A stretch of 64,000 nt of DNA from DATHBD01 sp035296325 (GTDB lineage Bacteria; Actinomycetota; Actinomycetes; Mycobacteriales; Micromonosporaceae), in contig DATHBD010000063.1 of NCBI GenBank assembly GCA_035296325.1, positions 62,001-126,000 of the forward strand. Direction: 5' to 3'. A program made the position numbers and the translations under genes. A model generated the notes under the pieces. It did not search any database and had not been told where the DNA came from. It was given only the letters and a program-made list of their open reading frames with translations. Each line of letters starts with the position of its first letter. Position 1 is the stretch's first letter. Of the stretch, positions 25,150 through 31,509 are shown piece by piece.

Positions 25150-25784
25150 CAGCGAGCCTCCATGCCCACGTGGGTCCGGTGGTGCTTGGGGCTGTCGATC
25201 TCATCCATCAACGCGACGGCCAGATCGGCGTGCGAGATACGGCTGACCGCGTCGGCCATGGCCGCACGATATCGCCCGGTCCGGACGCCACTGTGGTCGA
25301 AGTCGCCGGCTGGACTGACAACCAACCAGTCCACCCCCGTGGTCGCGTGACGCAACGCCTGCACCCCGGCGGCGTGGGCCAGGTAGAAGGAGCGGTACTC
25401 CTGCGGATAGCCGGGCGTGTCCATCAGGGCAATCCCGTGCGCGGTCGTCAATACCGAGGCCAGACCCACCACCAGCAGCCGCGTCACCCCGGTGCGGGCC
25501 AGCCCGTCAAGCAGCGCGGCCGCGGCGGCGGTGTAGAACTGCTCCACCCGCGCCGTTGGGTCGTAGACGGCACTGATCGCGGCATCATGTCCGGCAGCGA
25601 CGCGGGCGACACTGTCCGCGTCGGTCACGTCGCCGGACACCAGGTGTACCCCGTCAGCCGACAGCCCGCTGTACCTGTCGGGATCGCGGACCACCGCGGT
25701 GACGCGATGGCCACGTCGGCGCGCCTCGAAGACGGCAGTCCGTCCAACGCCGCCACCGGCACCGAAAATCACAACCCTGCCCAT
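25149..25784 (-). CDS. NAD(P)H-binding protein (NmrA/SDR-a type)
   Basis: 211 residues, Rossmann fold. Dinucleotide motif VVIFGAGGGVGRTAVFEARRRGH at the very N-terminus, VVRDPDRYSGL, LVSGDVTDADSV, and LVVGLASVL. Resembles BVR-B/NmrA-like atypical SDRs that reduce flavins or quinones or act as redox sensors. It is coupled to the F420-type reductase gene and divergent from an HxlR regulator with a candidate operator between them. Confidence 0.87.
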   Translation of the reverse strand: MGRVVIFGAGGGVGRTAVFEARRRGHRVTAVVRDPDRYSGLSADGVHLVSGDVTDADSVARVAAGHDAAISAVYDPTARVEQFYTAAAAALLDGLARTGVTRLLVVGLASVLTTAHGIALMDTPGYPQEYRSFYLAHAAGVQALRHATTGVDWLVVSPAGDFDHSGVRTGRYRAAMADAVSRISHADLAVALMDEIDSPKHHRTHVGMEAR

Positions 25785-25847
25785 CCCACACCCCCGCCTC
25801 CGGGCCGGCCCGATCGCCGGCGCCGGGGAGACCGTATCCGGGCACCT

Positions 25848-25865
25848 GGTTACCGATCGGATACC
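25848..25865. promoter_or_regulatory. Candidate HxlR operator between divergent genes
   Basis: GGTTACCGATCGGATACC is an 18-bp imperfect palindrome: perfect core CCGATCGG and matching GGT/ACC ends, with two mismatched pairs. It lies in the 96-bp gap between the NAD(P)-binding gene and the HxlR gene, 15 bp from the latter's GTG, a usual place for HxlR autoregulation. Confidence 0.45.
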
Positions 25866-25880
25866 GGCTACCGTGACGCT

Positions 25881-26246
25881 GTGAAGACGCCCCTGGACCC
25901 CGACATGTTCGATCCGGTCTGCCCTTCCGGCTTGTCACCGATCAGGATTGGCGACAAGTGGAGCGGCATGATCATCCGATGCCTGGAGCGCGGACCGCGA
26001 CGCTTCTCCGAACTTCGTGTCCCGTTACGGGGCATCACCGCGAAAGCGCTGACCAAATCACTGCGGGCGCTGGAACGCGACGGCATCGTCATCCGCGTCA
26101 CCCACCCGGAACCGGTGCGTCGCGTGGAGTACGAGCTGACCCAGCTGGGCCGTAGCCTGCTTGAACCCATGGACGCCGCATGCGCCTGGGCTCAGGACCA
26201 CTGGGACGAGCTCCTCGATGCCCGGGAGATCTCGTCTCGCCCATGA
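25881..26246 (+). CDS. HxlR family transcriptional regulator
   Basis: 121 residues. HxlR marks: CPSGLSPIRIGDKWSGMIIRCLERGPRRFSEL, ITAKALTKSLRALERDGIVIR and VEYELTQLGRSLLEPM, with an N-terminal cysteine (CPS) that could sense redox or electrophiles. The GTG has no evident ribosome-binding site; the transcript may be nearly leaderless, or the ATG eight codons later may be used. It is divergent from the NAD(P)-binding/F420 reductase pair it probably controls. Confidence 0.9.
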   Translation: MKTPLDPDMFDPVCPSGLSPIRIGDKWSGMIIRCLERGPRRFSELRVPLRGITAKALTKSLRALERDGIVIRVTHPEPVRRVEYELTQLGRSLLEPMDAACAWAQDHWDELLDAREISSRP

Positions 26247-26306
26247 CACCCGAATCTCCGGTGGCCCGACGCTCGCGGGCGGGCCGGCGCGCGAGAGACT
26301 GTGCGG

Positions 26307-26639
26307 ATGGCGTACGACGTTGAGCTTGCCGACCGGGTCCGGGCCGTTGTGCAGGCCGAGCCGGGAGTGACCGAGCGGCGCATGTTCGGCGGACTCGCCT
26401 TCCTGATGCGGGGCAACATGGCCGTCAGTGCCAGCAGCCAGGGCGGCCTGTTGCTGCGCGTGGACCCGACGCAGACGCAGTCGCTGATCAGCGAGCCGCA
26501 CGTGCGTCGCTTCCAGATGCGTGGCCGGGAGATGGACGGCTGGCTCCGGTTGGACGCGGAGGTGGTCGCGGCCGACGACGACCTGCGCGGCTGGGTGCGT
26601 CATGGTGTCGAGTACGCGAGGTCCCTACCCCCCAGGTAG
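26307..26639 (+). CDS. TfoX/Sxy N-terminal domain protein
   Basis: 110 residues: MAYDVELADRVRAVV, VTERRMFGGLAFLMRGNMAVSAS, LLLRVDP and EMDGWLRLDAEVV are the TfoX N-terminal domain pattern. Single-domain versions are common in actinomycetes and their role is unknown; competence regulation should not be assumed. Its start region is nearly repeated at 24535-24560. Confidence 0.88.
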   Translation: MAYDVELADRVRAVVQAEPGVTERRMFGGLAFLMRGNMAVSASSQGGLLLRVDPTQTQSLISEPHVRRFQMRGREMDGWLRLDAEVVAADDDLRGWVRHGVEYARSLPPR

Positions 26640-26785
26640 CACGCGCTGATGGAGACCGCCGCTCCATCTACGACCATCCCGCCGCACCCGCGATTCGCCT
26701 GGTGCGGGGCGGTACTGACACGGCCGCGCAACGGCCGGGAAATTTGACGGAAACGGGGCCGGGGTCTACTGCATCCGACTCACCG

Positions 26786-26900
26786 ACGGTGGGGCGCGTC
26801 TAGGGTTCCGCCGAATGGTGCCGTACCGGCACGGTCGGGTCTGGTCCGAGAGACGCAGACGCCGGCAGGCGTTCCACGGCGGGACAAAAGCCCGGGAGAC
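26786..26900 (+). ncRNA. Guanidine-I (ykkC) riboswitch aptamer
   Basis: The conserved ykkC blocks occur in order and spacing: CTAGGGTTCCG (26800-26810), CTGGTCCGAGAGACGCAGAC (26841-26860), the short GCC...GGC helix, then ACGGCGGGACAAAAGCCCGG and GAGA (26876-26899). The P1 ends pair only roughly, so the borders are approximate. This RNA binds guanidinium and turns on downstream genes. It sits 50 nt before the guanidine hydrolase-like gene. A TTGACG -35-like box lies at 26745. Confidence 0.93.
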
Positions 26901-26933
26901 AGCCGACACGTCTGGCTGTTGCCGGCCAGGCTG
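26900..26933 (+). promoter_or_regulatory. Putative riboswitch expression platform
   Basis: Between aptamer and start codon two hairpins exclude each other: CAGCC (26900-26904) with GGCTG (26914-26918), or CTGGC (26912-26916) with GCCAG (26925-26929). The second ends 11 nt before the GGAGG ribosome-binding site. CAGCC could also pair with GGCTG at 26929-26933. This is compatible with switching of translation or termination; there is no U-run. Confidence 0.4.
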
Positions 26934-26949
26934 CCGTTCGGAGGTATCC

Positions 26950-28107
26950 ATGGGCTTCGCACACCACCACCAGCACGACGAGCAGGACCGACACCGGCAC
27001 GGACTGCACGGGCACTACGGCACGGAGGCCGCGTACGCGCTGGCCCGTGAAGCGGAGATGCCGTCGACGAAGTGGGAGGAGGAGATCGCCCGCGGGCTGG
27101 AGATGGGCCTGCCGGGTGCCGACTCCATCGTCGACAAGCGGATCCCCACCTTCTCCCGCGGTGAGCTGCCGCACTTCGCCGGCATCAACACGTTCCTCAA
27201 GGCACCCTACGTCGAGGATGTCCGCCGCTGCGGCGAGTACGACGTGGCGGTCCTCGGTGCGCCGTTCGACGGCGGCACCACCTACCGCCCGGGTACCCGG
27301 TTCGGCCCGCAGGGCATCCGCAAGATCTCGGCGCTCTACGGCCCGTACAGCTTCGAGCTCGGGGTGGATCTGCGCGAATCGATCACCATCGCCGACCTCG
27401 GGGACATCTTCACCATCCCGGCGAACATCGAGAAGACGTTCGACCAGATCTCCAAGGCGGTCGGGCACGTCTACGCCAGCGGCGCGTTCCCGGTGGTGCT
27501 GGGCGGGGACCACTCGATCGGCTACCCCACCGTGCGCGGCGTCGCCGAGCACCTGGACGGCAACCTGGGGATCATCCACTTCGACCGGCACGTCGACACC
27601 CAGGAGACCGACCTCGACGAGCGGATGCACACGACGCCGTGGTTCCACGCCACCGACATCCCCAACGTGCCGCCGAAGAACCTGGTGCAGATCGGCATCG
27701 GCGGGTGGCAGGCCCCCCGCCCCGGCGTGAAGGTCGGCCGGGAGCGCGGCACCACCATCATGACGGTCACCGACTGCGTCGAGATGGGCATCGAGGCGGC
27801 CGCGGAGCGCGCCCTGGAGGTCGCCTGGGACGGGGCCGAGGCGGTCTGGCTCTCCTTCGACGTGGACTGCCTCGACGCCGCCTTCGTCCCGGGTACCGGC
27901 TGGCCCGAGCCGGGCGGGTTCCTCCCCCGGGAGGTGCTCAAGTTCATCCAGCTCATCGGGGAGCGGCCACTCGCCGGCATCGAGGTCGTTGAGTGCTCCC
28001 CCCCGTACGACAACGCGGAGATCACCGCGTTGATCTCCACCCGGGTCATCTGCGACACCCTCGGCTCGCTGGTCCGCGCCGGTCACCTCCCCCGAAACCG
28101 CGGCTGA
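26950..28107 (+). CDS. gdmH: Guanidine hydrolase (GdmH-like, ureohydrolase family, Ni-type)
   Basis: 385 residues, longer than agmatinases (~310) because of an N-terminal extension. Metal ligands of the arginase fold: H188 (GGDHS), D212/H214/D216 in HFDRHVDTQ (the usual DAHxD reads DRHVD), D304 and D306 in SFDVDCLD. DRHVDTQ, DERMHTTPWFHAT and GTGWPEPGG are the pattern I associate with cyanobacterial Sll1077-type guanidine hydrolases rather than with agmatinase. It would split guanidine to urea and ammonia. Eight His lie in the first 22 residues. GGAGG precedes the ATG. The riboswitch upstream strongly supports the substrate. Confidence 0.88.
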   Translation: MGFAHHHQHDEQDRHRHGLHGHYGTEAAYALAREAEMPSTKWEEEIARGLEMGLPGADSIVDKRIPTFSRGELPHFAGINTFLKAPYVEDVRRCGEYDVAVLGAPFDGGTTYRPGTRFGPQGIRKISALYGPYSFELGVDLRESITIADLGDIFTIPANIEKTFDQISKAVGHVYASGAFPVVLGGDHSIGYPTVRGVAEHLDGNLGIIHFDRHVDTQETDLDERMHTTPWFHATDIPNVPPKNLVQIGIGGWQAPRPGVKVGRERGTTIMTVTDCVEMGIEAAAERALEVAWDGAEAVWLSFDVDCLDAAFVPGTGWPEPGGFLPREVLKFIQLIGERPLAGIEVVECSPPYDNAEITALISTRVICDTLGSLVRAGHLPRNRG

Positions 28108-28137
28108 CCAGCCGTACCCCCAGAAGGAGCCCGAGAC

Positions 28138-29157
28138 ATGCGCCATCTCCCCAGTACCCGGTTGTTCGCGGCCGTGAGTGCCGCACTGCTCCTGGCCGCC
28201 ACCGCGGCGTGCGGCGGCGACGCCGCCGAGTCGACCAGCGGATCCGGCACGGCGGCCACCAAGGTCCGGCTCGGCTTCAGCGCCTGGCCGGGCTGGTTCC
28301 CGTGGCAGGTGGCCCAGGAGCAGGGCCTGTTCGCCAAGAACAACGTCGAGGTCGACCTCAAGTACTTCGACAGCTACACCGACAGCCTCAACGCGCTGAC
28401 CACCGACAACCTGGACGCGAACAGCCAGACCCTCAACGACACGCTGTCGTCGGTCAGTGGCGGCGCGAAGCAGACCATCGTCCTGATCAACGACAACTCC
28501 ACCGGCAACGACCAGATCATCGCCAAGGCGGGCATCAACAGCGTGGCCGACCTCAAAGGCAGGAAGGTCGCCGCCGAGCAGGGCACCGTCGACCATTACC
28601 TGTTGCTGCTGGCCCTGAAGAAGGCCGGGCTCACCGAATCCGACGTGGAGTTCACCGCACTGACCACCGACGCCGCCGCGGCCGCCTTCGTGGCCGGCAA
28701 GGTGGACGCGGTCGGCGTCTTCGCCCCGTTCACGACGACCGCGCTGGAACTGGCCGGCAGCAAGGCCATCGCGACGTCGAAGGATTTCCCGGGTGCCATT
28801 CCGGACACCCTGAGCTTCGACAGCGAGTTCGTCGCCAAGCACCCCGAGCAGGTGCAGGCGGTCGTGCAGACGTGGTTCGACACGGTGGCCTGGATCAAGG
28901 CGAACACCGACGCGGCGATCGACATCATGGCCAAGCGCGGCGGCGTGAGCGCGGCGGACTACAAGTCCTACGACGCCGGCACCACGATCTTCACCAAGGA
29001 GCAGAACCTCGCCGCGTTCGCGTCCGGCAGCACCGACGCGAACCTCGACTACCAGGCCAACTCGATCGCCGAGTTCCTGGTCTCCAGCAAGTTGGTGGAC
29101 AGCAAGCCTTCGCTGGACGGCCTGCTGGAGCCGAAGTTCGTCAAGGCGGTGAAGTGA
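28138..29157 (+). CDS. ABC transporter substrate-binding lipoprotein, probable guanidine binder
   Basis: 339 residues. Lipoprotein signal with AAC (Cys25), then an NMT1/TauA-like periplasmic-binding fold: VRLGFSAWPGWFPWQVAQEQGLF, YTDSLNALTTDNLDANSQTL, SVADLKGRKVAAEQGTVDHYL, VDAVGVFAPFT. Sequence alone would give nitrate/sulfonate/taurine transporter; its place 30 bp after the guanidine hydrolase under a ykkC riboswitch argues for guanidine or a related guanidinium compound. An AAGGAG sequence precedes the ATG. Its stop overlaps the permease start (GTGA). Confidence 0.85.
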   Translation: MRHLPSTRLFAAVSAALLLAATAACGGDAAESTSGSGTAATKVRLGFSAWPGWFPWQVAQEQGLFAKNNVEVDLKYFDSYTDSLNALTTDNLDANSQTLNDTLSSVSGGAKQTIVLINDNSTGNDQIIAKAGINSVADLKGRKVAAEQGTVDHYLLLLALKKAGLTESDVEFTALTTDAAAAAFVAGKVDAVGVFAPFTTTALELAGSKAIATSKDFPGAIPDTLSFDSEFVAKHPEQVQAVVQTWFDTVAWIKANTDAAIDIMAKRGGVSAADYKSYDAGTTIFTKEQNLAAFASGSTDANLDYQANSIAEFLVSSKLVDSKPSLDGLLEPKFVKAVK

Positions 29158-30020
29158 CCGCCGCGACCACGGTGAGCACGACCGGCAGCGGGCGCGAGTC
29201 CTGGGCCGGCCTTCCTCGACGCCGCCCGTTGCGCCGGGTGCCCGCGGTGCTCGCCATGCGTACCCCGATCTCGGCGCGGGCCCGACTGGTCCTCACCATC
29301 GCGTCGGTCGCCGTGCCGGTCCTCGCCTGGGTGGCGTTGAGCGCGACCGGCCTGGTGGACCCGCGGTTCCTGCCGCCGCCGGCGAAGGTCTGGGCCGCGG
29401 GCAGCGAGATGGCCGCATCCGGACAGTTGTTCACCGACGCCTGGGCCAGCCTGTACCGGGTCCTGCTGGGCTTCGGCCTCGCCGTGGCGGTCTCGGTCCC
29501 GCTGGGCATCATGATGGGCAGCTTCAGCGCCGTACAGGCCGGCCTGGAGCCGGTCGTGGGGCTGCTGCGATACCTCCCGGCGACCGCGTTCATCCCGCTG
29601 CTGATCATTTGGCTCGGGCTCGGCGAGCCGCCGAAGATCGTGCTCCTGTTCATCGGCACGGTCTTCTTCAACACACTGATGACGGCGGACGTGGTACGGC
29701 GGGTGCCGATCGCGCTCATCGACGTCTCGTACACGCTCGGCGCCCGGCGCGGAGAGGTGCTGCGCAAGGTCATCGTGCCGCACTCGCTGCCCGGAATGAT
29801 CGATGCGGTGCGGGTCAACGCCGCGGCGGCATGGAACTTCGTCGTCGTCGCGGAGTTGCTGGCACCGGAGTCCGGACTGGGCTACCGCATCGCGCGCGCC
29901 CAGCGGTTCACCCAGACCGACAAGATCTTCGCGGTACTGGTGGTGATCGGCCTGATCGGGCTGACCATCGACATCGCCCTGCGGATGACGCGGGACCGGG
30001 TCGGCAGGTGGGTCGGATGA
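29154..30020 (+). CDS. ABC transporter permease (SsuC/TauC type), probable guanidine importer
   Basis: 288 residues with about six membrane helices. The cytoplasmic EAA-like coupling loop reads YTLGARRGEVLRKVIVPHSLPGMIDAVRV; FLPPPAKVW and GLLRYLPATAFIPLLIIWLGLGEPPKI are typical of the nitrate/sulfonate/taurine class. The GTG overlaps the binding-protein stop; the stop overlaps the ATPase ATG. An N-terminal ~45-residue basic, Thr/Arg-rich extension precedes the first helix. Confidence 0.88.
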   Translation: MTAATTVSTTGSGRESWAGLPRRRPLRRVPAVLAMRTPISARARLVLTIASVAVPVLAWVALSATGLVDPRFLPPPAKVWAAGSEMAASGQLFTDAWASLYRVLLGFGLAVAVSVPLGIMMGSFSAVQAGLEPVVGLLRYLPATAFIPLLIIWLGLGEPPKIVLLFIGTVFFNTLMTADVVRRVPIALIDVSYTLGARRGEVLRKVIVPHSLPGMIDAVRVNAAAAWNFVVVAELLAPESGLGYRIARAQRFTQTDKIFAVLVVIGLIGLTIDIALRMTRDRVGRWVG

Positions 30021-30826
30021 GCCGGCCCGCACGCGTCAGTTACGGCACGGTCGGCGTGCTGGAACTCGACGGAATCGGCAAGGACTTCACCCGCCGTGGC
30101 GGGGTGGTGCAAGCGCTCGACGGGATCAACCTGCGGGTGGGACGGGGTGCGTTCGTCTGTGTGGTCGGGGCGAGTGGCTCCGGAAAGTCCACGCTGCTTT
30201 CGCTGATCGCCGGTCTGGCCACCCCGTCGCGCGGCAAGATCACGTTGGATGGACGCGCCGTCGACGGCCCCGGCCCGGATCGAGGTCTGGTGTTCCAGAC
30301 CGGCGCCGTGTACCCGTGGCGCACCGTCGAGCGCAACGTGGCGTTCGGGCTGGAACTGCTGCGGGTCAGCGCGGAGGAGCGGGCCCGGCGGGTGGCCTGG
30401 TACCTGGAGGAGACCGGGCTGACCGGGCTTCGGCACGCCCTGCCCCGGCAGCTCTCCGGCGGCCAGCGGCAGCGGGTCGCGATCGCCCGCGCGCTCGCCT
30501 GCGAGCCGGCGCTGCTCCTGCTCGACGAGCCGTTCGGGGCGCTGGACATCCAGACCAAGGAGGACATGCAGGTCTTCGTCCGCAAGATCTGGCAGGACAC
30601 CGGCACCACCGTCCTCATGGTCACCCATGACGTCGAGGAAGCGGTTTTTCTCGGGCAGCGCGTGGTGGTGCTGGCCAGCGACCCGGGGCGGGTGGCCGCC
30701 GACATCACCGTGGACCTGCCCGAGGACCGGGACCTCACCGTCAAGCGGAGTTCGGAGTTCCTGGCGCTGCGGGCGCGCATCGAGGATCAGGTCCGCATGT
30801 ACCACCGCCGCCACACCGGGAGCTGA
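30017..30826 (+). CDS. ABC transporter ATP-binding protein (SsuB/TauB type), probable guanidine importer
   Basis: 269 residues. Walker A GASGSGKST, Q-loop region LVFQTGAVYPWRTVERNVAFGLEL, signature LSGGQRQRVAIARAL, Walker B LLLLDEPFGALD, H-loop MVTHDVEEAVFLGQRVVVL. Energises import with the two preceding gene products. The ATG overlaps the permease stop (ATGA). It is the last gene before a strong terminator, defining the riboswitch-controlled unit as hydrolase plus three transporter genes. Confidence 0.92.
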   Translation: MSRPARVSYGTVGVLELDGIGKDFTRRGGVVQALDGINLRVGRGAFVCVVGASGSGKSTLLSLIAGLATPSRGKITLDGRAVDGPGPDRGLVFQTGAVYPWRTVERNVAFGLELLRVSAEERARRVAWYLEETGLTGLRHALPRQLSGGQRQRVAIARALACEPALLLLDEPFGALDIQTKEDMQVFVRKIWQDTGTTVLMVTHDVEEAVFLGQRVVVLASDPGRVAADITVDLPEDRDLTVKRSSEFLALRARIEDQVRMYHRRHTGS

Positions 30827-30836
30827 CGCGCGACAG

Positions 30837-30868
30837 TGGCGTGCCGCCGTCACCCTGACGGCACGCCA
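30837..30868 (+). terminator. Terminator of the guanidine operon
   Basis: TGGCGTGCCG pairs with CGGCACGCCA (10-bp perfect stem, 12-nt loop), or with a 3-nt bulge the stem extends to CCGTCA/TGACGG with a three-base loop. It starts 10 bp after the ATPase stop. Confidence 0.75.
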
Positions 30869-30887
30869 CCGCGCACACCCCGCACTG

Positions 30888-31223
30888 TTACAGGGGCTCG
30901 ATCGCGGACCGCAACGCAGCGATGACCTTGGTCATGGTCGGTTGGGTCACGGTGCCGTGGCACCCGGCGACATCGAAACGGGTGACGGCGGCATAGTTGA
31001 CCCGCCAGCACAGCACCCACCGGCCAGACAGTGGATCGGCGTCAGTGAGCTGGACCGCCAGGAGCCCCCGTAGATCCTCCGGCGGCTCCTGCTCGGTGAC
31101 CTCGGCAACGATGACCGTCCCGGCGGCATTGAGCGAGTCGATCGACACCACCAGGAACTCGGACCGTCGTAGCGAGCCCTGGTAGGTGTAGACCCCGCCC
31201 CGGATCGGACTGGCGTCGGTCAC
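30888..31223 (-). CDS. PemK/MazF-like toxin
   Basis: 111 residues. IRGGVYTYQG near the N-terminus, EFLVVSIDSLNAAGTVIVAEVTEQ and VTQPTMTKVIAALRSAI fit the small beta-barrel of MazF/PemK endoribonucleases, which cleave mRNA or tRNA. The similarity is moderate; the usual R-x-x-x-x-L-P-S stretch is not obvious. The GTG overlaps the antitoxin stop (GTGA), the standard arrangement of a type II toxin-antitoxin pair. Confidence 0.72.
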   Translation of the reverse strand: MTDASPIRGGVYTYQGSLRRSEFLVVSIDSLNAAGTVIVAEVTEQEPPEDLRGLLAVQLTDADPLSGRWVLCWRVNYAAVTRFDVAGCHGTVTQPTMTKVIAALRSAIEPL

Positions 31224-31432
31224 GCCCTGCCAGCCAGGCGCTCGGCCTCCCACGCCGCATCGTCGTCGGCGGCGTGCGTCCGGTCCAGTGCGGCCGCGGC
31301 GGCGGCCGCGTCGCCCATGATCTTCTCACGGATCAGGTTCGCCACCCACTTGCTGACCTTGCCGTCACCACCGGCGGCGTGCTTGACCGCGGCGGCGACC
31401 GGATCGTCCAGAGAGACCGAGATACGAGTCAT
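31220..31432 (-). CDS. Ribbon-helix-helix antitoxin
   Basis: 70 residues. MTRISVSLDDPVAAAVKHAA followed by SKWVANLIREKIM is a ribbon-helix-helix DNA-binding domain; the acidic, Ala-rich C-terminal half (DRTHAADDDAAWEAERL) would wrap the toxin. It precedes the toxin and is expected to bind the palindrome just upstream together with it. Confidence 0.82.
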   Translation of the reverse strand: MTRISVSLDDPVAAAVKHAAGGDGKVSKWVANLIREKIMGDAAAAAAALDRTHAADDDAAWEAERLAGRA

Positions 31433-31464
31433 GCGGGCAGTCTACGGGGAAACTGCTGCAGGAC

Positions 31465-31488
31465 GGTGCTGCACTCCCGTGCTGCACC
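31465..31488. promoter_or_regulatory. Palindromic operator of the toxin-antitoxin operon
   Basis: GGTGCTGCAC-TCCC-GTGCTGCACC: two 10-bp arms complementary at 9 of 10 positions, 32 bp before the antitoxin ATG. It overlaps the likely -35 area of the promoter (TAGACT could be the -10, 6 nt before the ATG's own upstream purines). A typical autoregulatory site for a RHH antitoxin. Confidence 0.6.
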
Positions 31489-31509
31489 ACCGTGCAACCA
31501 GGCTGCGTA

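Noticed and set aside
26950..28107. Annotation as agmatinase or arginase
   Set aside because: The family fold fits, but the DRHVD metal motif, extra length, GTGWPEPGG segment and the guanidine riboswitch favour guanidine hydrolase.
28138..30826. Annotation as sulfonate/taurine (ssu/tau) transporter
   Set aside because: Family resemblance only. No monooxygenase for sulfonates is nearby, and the genes lie under a guanidine riboswitch.
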